Shown here: positions 22,744-31,411 of the stretch, piece after piece
Layout of the letters: the number at the start of each line of letters is the position of its first letter
How positions within the stretch are numbered: the stretch's first letter is position 1
Origin: an uncultured Clostridia bacterium
Lineage (GTDB): Bacteria > Bacillota > Clostridia > Oscillospirales > Acutalibacteraceae
Reading direction: 5' to 3'
DNA: 37,091 nucleotides
NCBI GenBank assembly: GCA_946002045.1
Contig: CAMFYM010000003.1
Coordinates: forward strand, 1-37,091
Notes under the pieces: generated by a model
The model's input: only the letters and a program-made list of their open reading frames with translations
Told to the model about the DNA's origin: nothing
Database searches by the model: none
Position numbers and translations under genes: made by a program

Positions 22744-24360
22744 ATGCTTAAGGGTATTGCCGCAAGTCAGGGATACGGAATCGGCAAGGCAGTTATCATC
22801 AACGATATAAGCACCGATTACAGCAATGTGAAATATACTGACGCTCAAAGCGAAAAAGCAAGACTGCAAAAGGCAGTTGATGACTTTATAGAGGAAACAA
22901 GGTCGCTTGCAAGCTCCTTAAAGGAAAGTGCCGGAGAAAAAGAGGCAGAAATTCTTGAGGGTCATATCGTTATGCTAAGTGACCCATTTATGCTGTCACA
23001 AATGGAGGAAAGCATTGATGCAGGAAGTGTTGCTGAAAAAGCAGTAGATACTGTTTGCAATATGTTTATAGATATGTTTTCTTCTGTTGATGACGAGCTG
23101 ACAAATCAAAGAGCATCTGATGTTAAGGACATCCGTGACACTTTGTTAAAAAGTCTTTTAGGCATAAAGAGCATTGATATTTCTGCTGTTGATGCCGGCT
23201 CTGTTCTTGTTGCAAAGGACTTTACACCGTCAATGACAGGTAAGATTAACAAGAATAATGTTGCTGCTATAATTACAGAGGTTGGTGGTGTTACCAGCCA
23301 CAGTGCAATTCTTGCAAGGGCAATGGGCATTCCTGCAGTTTTGTCAGTTGTTAACGCAACCCAATCCATTAAAGACGGTATGGAGATAATTGCTGACGGC
23401 TTTAAGGGTAAGGTTATTACAAATCCATCGGACAACGAAAAGAGCAAATACACTTCATTACAGGAAGAATACTTAAAGGAAAAGGAAAGCCTTAAGGCTT
23501 ATATCGGCAAGGAAACCGTTACAGGAAACGGAATTAAAAAGCAGGTGTATGCTAACATAGGAAAGCCTGAGGATGTTCAAAATGTACTCCAAAGCAGTGG
23601 TGAAGGCATTGGACTTTTCCGTACAGAATTTCTGTTTATGGACAGAGCAAGCGAGCCTAACGAGGAGGAGCAGTTTGAGGCATACTCAACAGTAGCAAGG
23701 GCGATGAATAACAAGGAGGTTATCATTAGAACTCTTGATATTGGTGGTGACAAGGATATTCCTTATCTTCATATTGAAAAGGAGGAAAATCCGTTTTTAG
23801 GTCACAGAGCAATTAGATATTGTCTTGATAATCCTGCCCTATTCAAAAAGCAAATACGAGCAATCCTCCGTGCTGCAGTATTCGGTAATATTAAAATTAT
23901 GCTTCCACTGGTTACCTGTCTTGAGGAAGTAAGAGATGCAAAAAAGCTAATCGCTGAATGCGAAAAGGAATTAGAGGCAGAAAATAAAAAATACAACACT
24001 GTTCCCCTTGGTGTTATGATTGAAACTCCCTCTGCCGTTCTTATTTCCGATTTACTTGCACAAGAGGTTGAATTCTTCTCTATCGGCACAAACGACCTGA
24101 CAGGCTACACAATGGCTGTTGACAGAGGTAACGCAAAGGTAAGCAAATTATACGACACCTTCCAGCCGTCTGTATTAAAGGCTATTGAAATTACTATAAG
24201 AAATGCTAAAAAGGCAGGTATTCAGGTTGGTATGTGTGGAGAGGCAGCAGCTGACTCAAGACTAATCCCAAGGCTTATTGAGTGGGGACTTGACGAGTTT
24301 TCCGTAACTCCCGGCAGTATTTTGCAAACAAGAAAAACCATATGCGAATATAAAGCATAA
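22744..24360 (+). CDS. ptsI: PTS enzyme I (PEP-protein phosphotransferase)
   Basis: First component of the PTS: takes phosphate from PEP and gives it to HPr. The 538 residues include the N-terminal HPr-binding/His domain with the phosphorylated H186 in GGVTSHSAILARAMG, and the C-terminal PEP-binding barrel with FLFMDR, LDIGGDKD and the catalytic cysteine C498 in GMCGEAAAD. Length is slightly below the usual 570. GGGAGG precedes the ATG. As the last gene of the fructose operon it makes the cluster self-sufficient for phosphotransfer. A perfect terminator follows. Confidence 0.96.
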   Translation: MLKGIAASQGYGIGKAVIINDISTDYSNVKYTDAQSEKARLQKAVDDFIEETRSLASSLKESAGEKEAEILEGHIVMLSDPFMLSQMEESIDAGSVAEKAVDTVCNMFIDMFSSVDDELTNQRASDVKDIRDTLLKSLLGIKSIDISAVDAGSVLVAKDFTPSMTGKINKNNVAAIITEVGGVTSHSAILARAMGIPAVLSVVNATQSIKDGMEIIADGFKGKVITNPSDNEKSKYTSLQEEYLKEKESLKAYIGKETVTGNGIKKQVYANIGKPEDVQNVLQSSGEGIGLFRTEFLFMDRASEPNEEEQFEAYSTVARAMNNKEVIIRTLDIGGDKDIPYLHIEKEENPFLGHRAIRYCLDNPALFKKQIRAILRAAVFGNIKIMLPLVTCLEEVRDAKKLIAECEKELEAENKKYNTVPLGVMIETPSAVLISDLLAQEVEFFSIGTNDLTGYTMAVDRGNAKVSKLYDTFQPSVLKAIEITIRNAKKAGIQVGMCGEAAADSRLIPRLIEWGLDEFSVTPGSILQTRKTICEYKA

Positions 24361-24398
24361 AATCAACTTAAAATTTCTCTGTTATTTTATACAATAAA

Positions 24399-24431
24399 AA
24401 TCCCGATGCATTGTTACGGTGCATCGGGATT
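24399..24431. terminator. Bidirectional terminator, ptsI / nucleoside operon
   Basis: AATCCCGATGCA and TGCATCGGGATT form a perfect 12-bp stem with a 9-base loop. T-rich sequence follows on both strands (TTTACTATT on plus, TTTTATTGT on minus). It separates two converging operons. Confidence 0.92.
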
Positions 24432-24465
24432 TTACTATTATAATATTTAATTCTTAAATTTGCGT

Positions 24466-25458
24466 TTATCTTTCCTCACGGAAGTAGGAAAGACCTAAAG
24501 CAGCAGGACCTAAATTCTCCTTCTTATTACGCATGGAGCTGATGATAAGAACAACGATTGTTACAACATAAGGAAGCATTTTGAAAAGCTCTTGAGTACG
24601 AAGCTCACAAGGTACATAAAGAAAGGCTATATAAAGACCACCAAATACGATTGAGCCAAGGATACTCATATTAGGCTTCCAAATAGCGAAAATAACAAGT
24701 GCGATTGCTAACCATCCTCTGTCGCCAAAGCCGTCATTTGACCATACACCGTTTGCATAGTCCATTACATAATACAAGCCACCTAAGCCTGCAATCATTG
24801 AACCAATACAGGTTGCAAGGTACTTTGATTTTTCAACATTGATACCTGCTGCATCGGCTGTTGCAGGATTTTCACCTACTGCTCTGAGATGAAGTCCACC
24901 CTTTGTTCTTTTAAGGAAAAAGGAGCAAACAAGTGCAATGATGATAGCAGCATAGGCAAGAAAGCCGTAGTTAAGGAAAAGCTCTCCAAACCAGCCTGTT
25001 GTGTGAGCAAAAGGAACAGTAGTTCTAAAATAGTTGCTTGTTGTTGTAAGTGCAACTGACGGAACATCTGCACCTGTAATTTTAATAAGAGAGCCACCAA
25101 AGAAGTTACCGAAGCCTGTACCAAAGGTGGTTAATGCAAGACCTGTTACATTTTGGTTAGCCTTAAGAGTTACTGTTAAGAAGCAATATATCAAGCCTGC
25201 CAAAAGTGAGCCTAAAAGGCTGGCAAGAAGTGGAATGATTACTGCTAAAAAGCCGTTGGCGTCGTTAGGTGATGCCAATGAGTTTTCGTAAACAAAGGCG
25301 CCGATAACGCCACTCATACCACCGATATACATTACACCGGGAATACCAAGATTAAGGTTACCTGATTTTTCGGTAATAATCTCGCCTGTTGAGCCAAAGA
25401 GCAACGGTATGCCCTGCATTATAGCTCTGTGGAGAAAAGCAATTATTGTAGAGAACAT
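24466..25458 (-). CDS. Nucleoside ABC transporter permease, second subunit
   Basis: Membrane subunit of 330 residues with about nine hydrophobic segments, of the BPD_transp_2 family that serves branched-chain amino acid, ribose and nucleoside importers. The segment EIITEKSGNLNLGIPGVM near the N-terminus is characteristic of the NupQ/YufQ-type partner in BMP-dependent nucleoside systems. It starts 1 base after the stop of the other permease gene, so the two are probably coupled and form a heterodimeric channel. It ends the operon, just before a bidirectional terminator. Substrate is inferred from the neighbouring BMP protein and xpt. Confidence 0.9.
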   Translation of the reverse strand: MFSTIIAFLHRAIMQGIPLLFGSTGEIITEKSGNLNLGIPGVMYIGGMSGVIGAFVYENSLASPNDANGFLAVIIPLLASLLGSLLAGLIYCFLTVTLKANQNVTGLALTTFGTGFGNFFGGSLIKITGADVPSVALTTTSNYFRTTVPFAHTTGWFGELFLNYGFLAYAAIIIALVCSFFLKRTKGGLHLRAVGENPATADAAGINVEKSKYLATCIGSMIAGLGGLYYVMDYANGVWSNDGFGDRGWLAIALVIFAIWKPNMSILGSIVFGGLYIAFLYVPCELRTQELFKMLPYVVTIVVLIISSMRNKKENLGPAALGLSYFREER

Positions 25459-25459
25459 A

Positions 25460-26569
25460 TCACTTTACCTCCTTTGCTGATTTACGAAATTTTAATTCGT
25501 AGTTGATGAAAAATTCACTGCCGATAATAAAGAACAAAATTATTCCGGTAATAATATCGGAGAAGGATTCGTTAAAGCCATATACGGTGGAAATCTCCCC
25601 TGCGCCAACCTCAAGAAAGGCAAGAATAAAGGCAGTCAGCACCATATAGATAGGGTTGAATTTTGCAAGCCAGGACACCATAATTGCAGTAAAACCACGA
25701 CCACCTGCTGTGGTAGTTGAGATTGTATGATTTGTGCCACCAACAAGAAGTAAGCCTGCAATACCACAAACTGCACCTGAAAGTGCCATTGTTCTTAAAA
25801 TAACCTTTTTAACATTAACGCCGATATATCTTGCTGTATTTTCGCTTTCACCTACTACTGAAAGCTCATAGCCGTGCTTACTGTACTTCAAATATATATA
25901 CATTGCAACGGTAATTACAAGAACAACAAGAATATTAAGCAAATAATCCTTATCTCCTATTGTAGGCAGCCAGCCGTCGTGAGTTGCCTGATTAACAATA
26001 CCGATATTGCTGGAGCCCTTTGGATTTTCCCAATATTTTTCAAAGAAGGACACAAGCTGAATTGCAACATAGTTCATCATAAGAGTAAACAATGTTTCGT
26101 TAGTGTTGAATTTTGCTTTGAATATAGCAGGGATAACTGCCCAAATTGCACCTGCAATAGTTGAGGTAACAATCATAAGGATTATTAAAAGAGGATTAGG
26201 AATTTTGCCACCGAGTAATATCATACAGGCAACTGTTGCAAGTCCACCTATAAGCACCTGTCCCTCACCACCACAGTTCCAAAATCGCATTTTGAAGGCA
26301 GGTGTAACAGCCAGTGAAACACAAAGGAGCATTGCAAGGCTTTGAAGAAGCTTCCAAACACGCCTGCCTGTTCCAAAGGCACCGTCAAACATTGTTGCAT
26401 ATACTCTGATTGGATTTTCACCTGTAAGAATCATTGTAACGATACCGGCTAAAATCAACGCCAGCAAAACTGCACCGATTCTGATTATCCATTGTCTGTA
26501 TTGCGGAAGAGCATTTCTTTTAACAATATGTAAAAGCGGCTCATGTGCTTTTTTATTCTTGCTCATCAT
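25460..26569 (-). CDS. Nucleoside ABC transporter permease, first subunit
   Basis: Membrane subunit of 369 residues with about eight to ten hydrophobic segments. WNCGGEGQVLIGG and NETLFTLMMNYVAIQ are typical of the NupP/YufP-type permease. The N-terminus is basic and cytoplasmic. The start overlaps the ATPase gene by 17 bases. A second ATG one codon downstream is equally possible. It pairs with the permease encoded immediately after it. Confidence 0.9.
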   Translation of the reverse strand: MMSKNKKAHEPLLHIVKRNALPQYRQWIIRIGAVLLALILAGIVTMILTGENPIRVYATMFDGAFGTGRRVWKLLQSLAMLLCVSLAVTPAFKMRFWNCGGEGQVLIGGLATVACMILLGGKIPNPLLIILMIVTSTIAGAIWAVIPAIFKAKFNTNETLFTLMMNYVAIQLVSFFEKYWENPKGSSNIGIVNQATHDGWLPTIGDKDYLLNILVVLVITVAMYIYLKYSKHGYELSVVGESENTARYIGVNVKKVILRTMALSGAVCGIAGLLLVGGTNHTISTTTAGGRGFTAIMVSWLAKFNPIYMVLTAFILAFLEVGAGEISTVYGFNESFSDIITGIILFFIIGSEFFINYELKFRKSAKEVK

Positions 26570-28100
26570 TCTCCTCCTTTTTTACACTCTTTGTCATCAG
26601 CAGACCAAGCTCCTCCTTGGTGGCAGTTTTGCCATCAACAATGCCTGTAATTCTGCCTGAATTGATAACCATTATTCTGTCACAAAGCTCAACAAGAACA
26701 TCTAAATCCTCGCCTACAAAGATAATGGCTGTGCCCTTTTCCTTTTGCTTTGTAAGCAAATTATAAATTGCATATGATGAGTTAATATCAAGTCCACGAA
26801 CAGGATATGCAACCATCAGCACGCTGGGCTCCAGAGCAATTTCTCTGCCCACAAGCACCTTTTGAACATTACCACCTGATAATCTTCTAACAGGTGTATT
26901 TGCATTTGGAGTAACAACCTCCAAATCCTCAATAATATTCTCTGCCAACTTTTTTGGACCTTTTCTGTCAAGGAACGAGGATTTGCCGTCCTTGTAGGAA
27001 CGAAGCATCATATTATCAATAATGTCCATATTCCCTACAAGACCCATACCAAGCCTGTCTTCAGGTACAAAGGAAAGAGCAACACCAAGCTTTCTTATTT
27101 CCTTTGGCGATTTGCCAACAAGCTGTTGGGGGCCTAAATGATCAGGCTTATAAAGAATGCTTGATTTTTTTGTAGTGAGCTGTAAGCCTGCAATAGACTC
27201 AAGCAGCTCCTTTTGTCCACAGCCTGAAATACCTGCAACACCTAAAATTTCGCCACCGTATGCTGTGAATTTAACATTATCAAGAGCAACAGAGCCATCA
27301 CGCTTAATAACTGTTAAGTCCTCAACAACAAGTCTTTCCTTAACATTTTCAGGCTCCTTGCGTTCAATGTTAAGCTCAATCTTTTCGCCAACCATCATTT
27401 CTGTTAATGATTGCTCGGTAGCATTTTTTGTTTCAACAGTGTCGATATATTCGCCTTTTCTGAGAATTGTTACTCTGTCAGATATATCAAGCACCTCGTG
27501 GAGCTTATGAGTGATTATAATAATTGACTTGCCATCCTTACGCATTTTGCGCAGCACGCCAAATAATTTGCTTGTTTCCTGTGGAGTAAGCACGGCAGTA
27601 GGCTCGTCCAAAATTAAAATATCTGCGCCTCTGTAAAGAACCTTAATAATCTCTACCGTTTGCTTCTCCGATACCGACATTTCGTAAACCTTTTTATCTA
27701 AATCTATTGCAAAGCCGTATTTGTCGGTGATTTCTTTAACTCTTTGCTTTGCATTTTTAATATTGAATTTTTTGCCGTCATCAATACCAAGAACTATATT
27801 TTCCGTAGCAGTAAAAACATCAATCAGCTTAAAGTGCTGATGAATCATACCGATTTTATAACTGAAAGCGTCTTTGGGAGATTTGATTACAACCGGCTCT
27901 CCGTTAACAAAAATCTCTCCCTTGTCGGGAAAATAAATACCCGACACCATATTCATAAGTGTAGTTTTGCCGGAGCCGTTTTCACCAAGGATTGCCAGAA
28001 TTTCGCCCTTACAAACCTTTAGGTCAACATCCTTGTTAGCAAAAACATTACCAAAGCTTTTGGTAATACCCTTCATTTCAAGTGCTAATGCTTCGCTCAT
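26553..28100 (-). CDS. Nucleoside ABC transporter ATP-binding protein, duplicated domain
   Basis: Two fused ABC domains in 515 residues power the importer. Domain 1 has Walker A GENGSGKT (39-46), signature SVSEKQ (142-147) and Walker B ILILDEP (161-167). Domain 2 has a degenerate Walker A GISGCGQK (290-297), a good LSGGN signature (407-411) and a Walker B that lost its acidic pair (VLMVAYP, 427-433). Such asymmetry, with one consensus and one degenerate site, is normal for the RbsA/NupO class. AAGGAGAG precedes the ATG. The gene lies 99 bases after the binding-protein gene, and that gap holds two hairpins. Confidence 0.93.
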   Translation of the reverse strand: MSEALALEMKGITKSFGNVFANKDVDLKVCKGEILAILGENGSGKTTLMNMVSGIYFPDKGEIFVNGEPVVIKSPKDAFSYKIGMIHQHFKLIDVFTATENIVLGIDDGKKFNIKNAKQRVKEITDKYGFAIDLDKKVYEMSVSEKQTVEIIKVLYRGADILILDEPTAVLTPQETSKLFGVLRKMRKDGKSIIIITHKLHEVLDISDRVTILRKGEYIDTVETKNATEQSLTEMMVGEKIELNIERKEPENVKERLVVEDLTVIKRDGSVALDNVKFTAYGGEILGVAGISGCGQKELLESIAGLQLTTKKSSILYKPDHLGPQQLVGKSPKEIRKLGVALSFVPEDRLGMGLVGNMDIIDNMMLRSYKDGKSSFLDRKGPKKLAENIIEDLEVVTPNANTPVRRLSGGNVQKVLVGREIALEPSVLMVAYPVRGLDINSSYAIYNLLTKQKEKGTAIIFVGEDLDVLVELCDRIMVINSGRITGIVDGKTATKEELGLLMTKSVKKEENDEQE

Positions 28101-28122
28101 AGTTGCTCTCCTTAATAAAAAT

Positions 28123-28171
28123 GTTTTGTTTAATAAAACAAAACTTCGTGACCGAGTAATACTCGGTCACG
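28123..28171 (-). promoter_or_regulatory. Tandem hairpins between binding-protein and ATPase genes
   Basis: CGTGACCGAG and CTCGGTCACG (28147-28156, 28162-28171) form a perfect 10-bp stem with a 5-base loop, followed on the minus strand by AAGTTTTGTTTTATT. A second perfect 9-bp stem (28123-28144) with a 4-base loop comes next. Together they look like a leaky terminator or 3'-protecting structure that lets the binding protein be made in excess over the membrane components. Confidence 0.7.
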
Positions 28172-28199
28172 AGTCTTATAAAATTAGTATTCTATCGAA

Positions 28200-29396
28200 T
28201 TAGTCGATAATTGAAATACCGTCGATGTCAACATCAAAGTATGGTGCTGACCTAAATGTTGATTCCTCAAATGCGCCGTCCTTGATTACTTCTGTATCAG
28301 GAGTAAAGTTAGCATCTGAATCTACATCTGCCATGTAAGAAGTAAGTGCTTTGCCGTCCTTTGTGAAGTTAGCTGTATTGAATACCTTAAGTGAACCGTC
28401 TGCAAGCTTAGCCTTAGCCTCGTCAATAGCAGCCTGTGTTCCCTTTGCAGCAGCCTGTTCGTTAACCTCTGTAAGCTCTACTGAGCCTGTTGCAATAGTA
28501 CCTGTCCAGTCAGTATCAATAGCCTTATCGTCCATTACGCACTGAATTGCATACTCAAAGTATGGAGCCCAGTTAATTCTTGAAGAAACGATAAATGTGT
28601 TTGGACAAGCCTTTACAGTTGAACCATTGTATGAAACATTTGGTACACCTGCTGTTTCGCAAGCAGTTGGAGCACCCATTGAATCAGCATGCTGGCTGAT
28701 AAGGATACAACCGTCCTTGATAAGCTTGTTAGCAGCCTCTTTCTCGAGAGCTTCATCATACCAAGAGCCTGTGAATGTTACTTCCATAGTAACTGTTGGG
28801 CAAACGCTCTTTGCACCAAGATAGAAAGATGTGTAGCCTGACTTAACCTCTGCATATGGATGAGCACCAACATAGCCCATCTTTGCCTGGTCAGCAGTAA
28901 ACTTACCTGCCTCAATCATCTCGTTAATCTTCATACCTGCAGCAATACCTGCAAGATAACGACCCTCGTAGATTGATGCAAAAGCATTGTGGAAGTTAGG
29001 AAGGTTTTCTGTGTGAGCCTTTGTTCCTGTTGCGTGTAAGAACTGAACATCAGGATTTGCCTTTGCTGCTTCAATCAAGAAATCCTCGTGACCAAAGCTA
29101 TCAGCAAACACGATGTCACAACCCTGATCTACAAGGTCAAGTGCAGCTTCCTTACAAGCATCACTTTCATCAATGTTCTTCTTGAACACAGCCTCTGCAC
29201 CCATCTTTTCACATGCTTCTGTTGCAGCATTGATGAAGTTAAGGTCATAGGTTGAGTTCTCGTCGTGTAAGAAAATAAATCCTACCTTGATCTTCTCCTC
29301 GCCGTTGCTACCACCATTACCTGAGCAGCCTGCAAAGCAGCCTACTACAAATAAAGCAGAAAGAACAACTGCAAGAATTTTCTTTGTGAGTTTCAT
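28200..29396 (-). CDS. BMP-family nucleoside-binding lipoprotein
   Basis: Extracellular substrate-binding protein of the importer, 398 residues. Signal peptide: basic MKLTKK, a hydrophobic stretch, then a lipobox ending at C20 (LFVVGC) or C24 (FAGC). A serine/glycine-rich linker follows and the mature domain begins KVGFIFLHDENSTYD. Features of the Bmp/Med family are VDQGCDIVFADSFGHEDF and YEGRYLAGIAAGM. Family members such as PnrA, MglB-like BmpA and B. subtilis NupN bind purine nucleosides. It lies 57 bases after xpt, which points to a purine ligand such as guanosine or inosine; this is inference. Confidence 0.93.
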   Translation of the reverse strand: MKLTKKILAVVLSALFVVGCFAGCSGNGGSNGEEKIKVGFIFLHDENSTYDLNFINAATEACEKMGAEAVFKKNIDESDACKEAALDLVDQGCDIVFADSFGHEDFLIEAAKANPDVQFLHATGTKAHTENLPNFHNAFASIYEGRYLAGIAAGMKINEMIEAGKFTADQAKMGYVGAHPYAEVKSGYTSFYLGAKSVCPTVTMEVTFTGSWYDEALEKEAANKLIKDGCILISQHADSMGAPTACETAGVPNVSYNGSTVKACPNTFIVSSRINWAPYFEYAIQCVMDDKAIDTDWTGTIATGSVELTEVNEQAAAKGTQAAIDEAKAKLADGSLKVFNTANFTKDGKALTSYMADVDSDANFTPDTEVIKDGAFEESTFRSAPYFDVDIDGISIID

Positions 29397-29453
29397 TCTA
29401 CTTCCTCCGTAAAATAACTTTTTTATTATAAGGCATAAAGCCGAATAACCATA

Positions 29454-30032
29454 CTAATCTCTAAATGTAACATTGCCTGTTGTGTGGTCCATACTCTCAA
29501 CAATAGCAAGGGATTTTACATCAACACCCTGCTGACGAAGCAGGTCGCCACCGTGCTGAAAGCCCTTTTCTATAACAACTCCACAGCCAACAACTGTTGC
29601 ACCACTATCGTTAACAAGCCTAATAAGACCGTTAAGGGCATTGCCTACTGCAAGAAAGTCATCAACAATAAGGACCCTGTCATTTTTATCAAGAAAACGC
29701 TTTGACACAATGATATCGTAGGTTGTGCCGTGGGTAAAGGATTCTACCTTTGAGGTATATACATCACCGGCAATATTTTTTGTTTTTGTCTTTTTTGCAA
29801 AAACCAACGGGCACTCAAACTCCTGTGCTACCAGGGTGCCGATAGCAATGCCTGACGCCTCAATAGTTAGAATTTTATTTATCCCTTTATCCTTGAACAA
29901 TCTGTAAAATTCCTTACCGACGCTACGCATAAAAGGAATATCTATACGGTGATTAAGAAAGCCGTCAACCTTAAGGATATTGCCCTCGTAAACCTCACCC
30001 TCGTCTAAAATTTTTTGTTTAAGTAAATCCAT
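29454..30032 (-). CDS. xpt: Xanthine phosphoribosyltransferase
   Basis: Salvages xanthine (and often guanine) to its nucleotide using PRPP. The 192 residues begin MDLLKQKILDEG, with KVDGFLNHRIDP-like spacing (KVDGFLNHRID, 21-31), and carry the PRPP-binding loop VLIVDDFLAVGNAL (120-133). Length and opening match Firmicutes Xpt. In Bacillus, xpt is controlled by a guanine riboswitch; none is recognisable in the short leader here. It is the first gene of a purine uptake/salvage operon. Confidence 0.95.
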   Translation of the reverse strand: MDLLKQKILDEGEVYEGNILKVDGFLNHRIDIPFMRSVGKEFYRLFKDKGINKILTIEASGIAIGTLVAQEFECPLVFAKKTKTKNIAGDVYTSKVESFTHGTTYDIIVSKRFLDKNDRVLIVDDFLAVGNALNGLIRLVNDSGATVVGCGVVIEKGFQHGGDLLRQQGVDVKSLAIVESMDHTTGNVTFRD

Positions 30033-30061
30033 AAACGCATACCACCACTATATTTGAGTAT

Positions 30062-30090
30062 ATATTATTACTAATCGACACATATTGCAA
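30062..30090 (-). promoter_or_regulatory. xpt-nucleoside importer operon promoter
   Basis: Minus-strand -35 TTGCAA (30085-30090) and -10 TAATAT (30062-30067) with a 17-base spacer, about 30 bases upstream of the xpt ATG. The expected leader is only about 25 bases, too short for a purine riboswitch. Confidence 0.6.
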
Positions 30091-30104
30091 TAATTTTCAG
30101 CATT

Positions 30105-30136
30105 TTGACACCAAATTTTAATAATTTGTGTATAGG
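30105..30136 (+). promoter_or_regulatory. Possible promoter of the DUF523/GNAT operon
   Basis: A consensus TTGACA (30105-30110) is followed by weak -10 candidates (TGTATA at 18 bases or TATAGG at 20). A second possibility is TGGACT (30149-30154) with TAATAT (30172-30177), 17-base spacer, but this would leave a leader of only about 10 bases. Neither is convincing alone. Confidence 0.3.
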
Positions 30137-30193
30137 TATTAAAATCTGTGGACTTGGTTAGGAATATATGTTAATATTTATTTGGTGATAATT

Positions 30194-30385
30194 ATGAGTA
30201 ACAAAAAAATTGCGTTGATAATATCTATCTTTGCAGCAGTGCTTTTGGTAGGAGGTGCATTGCTTGGAATAGGTGGTCATATACCCTTCTTAAGCAAAGG
30301 CATTACCCTTATTATTGCACTGATGATAATGATATTTGTTTTAGTATTTTTTATTTTAATTATGAAGGTGAAGAGCAAAAAATGA
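30194..30385 (+). CDS. Small membrane protein, 63 residues
   Basis: Starts MSNKKIALII and has two hydrophobic segments (about 5-25 and 33-55) separated by a Gly-rich turn ending in IPFLSKG, with a basic tail KVKSKK. Topology is probably both ends inside. I do not recognise a family. GGTGA lies 6 bases ahead of the ATG at 30194. A TTG four codons upstream (30182) is a poorer start. Its stop overlaps the next start (ATGA), which supports real translation. Confidence 0.65.
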   Translation: MSNKKIALIISIFAAVLLVGGALLGIGGHIPFLSKGITLIIALMIMIFVLVFFILIMKVKSKK

Positions 30386-30831
30386 AAATACTTGTAAGTG
30401 CCTGCCTGTTAGGCAAAGACTGTAAATACAACGGTGGAAATAATAGTAACGAGAATGTAATAAAATTAGGTGAAAAGCACACCTTAATTCCTGTTTGCCC
30501 GGAGTATTCATCAGGACTTCCTACACCTCGACCACCTGCTGAAATCAAGGACGGCAAGGTAATTAACTGCTTAGGTGAGGATGTTACACAATATTTTGTG
30601 AACGGTGCCGAGCAAACCCTTTATATTGCAGAGGAATACGGCTGTCAATATGCAGTATTAAAAGAGAGAAGTCCCTCCTGTGGATTTGGGAAAATATATG
30701 ACGGAACATTCAACAAAAGACTTATTAACGGTAACGGAATTACAGCACAGCTTTTGTATGACAACGGCATAAGGATTTTCGGCGAAGGTGATATTGACAA
30801 ATTAGAAAAGGAGCTATCGGGAATTGAGTGA
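30382..30831 (+). CDS. DUF523-family protein
   Basis: A 149-residue cytoplasmic protein of the uncharacterised DUF523 (YbbK-like) family. Hallmarks are the N-terminal MKILVSACLLGKDCKYNG with two cysteines (C8, C14), PVCPEYSSGLPTPRPP and KERSPSCGFG with a further cysteine near the middle. Several conserved cysteines suggest metal or thiol chemistry, but no reaction is established to my knowledge. It overlaps the small membrane protein by 4 bases and the downstream GNAT gene by 8 bases, so all three are probably made together. Confidence 0.88.
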   Translation: MKILVSACLLGKDCKYNGGNNSNENVIKLGEKHTLIPVCPEYSSGLPTPRPPAEIKDGKVINCLGEDVTQYFVNGAEQTLYIAEEYGCQYAVLKERSPSCGFGKIYDGTFNKRLINGNGITAQLLYDNGIRIFGEGDIDKLEKELSGIE

Positions 30832-31342
30832 AATACGAAGGGCTAATATTGATGATTTTGACAAAATATTTGCTATAATCGAGGACAGCTTCCCACCGGA
30901 CGAATACAGAGATTACGAGGAACACAAAAGGCTGTTTGAAGATAACAAATACACTTTATTTGTCATAGAAAACGGTGATGAAATAAAAGCATTTATTACC
31001 CTGTGGGTGTTTGAAAATTTTAATTACATTGAGCATTTTGCAGTATCAGGGAAATACAGAGGAGAAGGAATTGGCAGTGAGCTTTTGGGATATTTAGTGA
31101 AAAATCTTAAGGGTATTACCTGTCTTGAGGTTGAGCCACCTGACACGGAAATTGCTAAAAGGCGTATCGGGTTTTATGAACGAAACGGCTTTTATTACAA
31201 TGATTACAAATATATTCAACCACCCTTTTCAAAGGATAAAAGCAGTGTAGAGTTAAAAATAATGACTACACCAAATAGCATTTCAGCTGATGAATTTGAG
31301 AATATAAAAAGCACTCTTTATAAAGAGGTTTACAGTGTATAA
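30824..31342 (+). CDS. GNAT-family N-acetyltransferase
   Basis: A 172-residue acetyltransferase that uses acetyl-CoA on an unknown amine. The acetyl-CoA pyrophosphate loop is clear in AVSGKYRGEGIGSELL (R-x-x-G-x-G, near 75-90), and YERNGF is the typical strand 6-7 region. It starts with TTG at 30824, inside the end of the DUF523 gene; no in-frame ATG would keep the N-terminal strand. A tail of about 25 residues follows the core domain. A perfect 16-bp terminator follows the gene. Confidence 0.9.
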   Translation: MSEIRRANIDDFDKIFAIIEDSFPPDEYRDYEEHKRLFEDNKYTLFVIENGDEIKAFITLWVFENFNYIEHFAVSGKYRGEGIGSELLGYLVKNLKGITCLEVEPPDTEIAKRRIGFYERNGFYYNDYKYIQPPFSKDKSSVELKIMTTPNSISADEFENIKSTLYKEVYSV

Positions 31343-31357
31343 ATATTGAAAAATTAT

Positions 31358-31400
31358 AAATAACGGCAGAATATCCTTGATAGGTATTCTGCCGTTATTT
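31358..31400. terminator. Bidirectional terminator, GNAT / atpC
   Basis: AAATAACGGCAGAATA (31358-31373) and its exact complement (31385-31400) form a 16-bp stem around an 11-base loop. It lies between converging operons, 15 bases after the GNAT stop and 11 bases after atpC in its own direction, with AT-rich flanks. Confidence 0.88.
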
Positions 31401-31411
31401 GCACTTAAATA

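Noticed and set aside
30033..30193. Purine riboswitch upstream of xpt
   Set aside because: The conserved aptamer loops and three-way-junction core are not visible on the minus strand, and the promoter lies too close to the gene.
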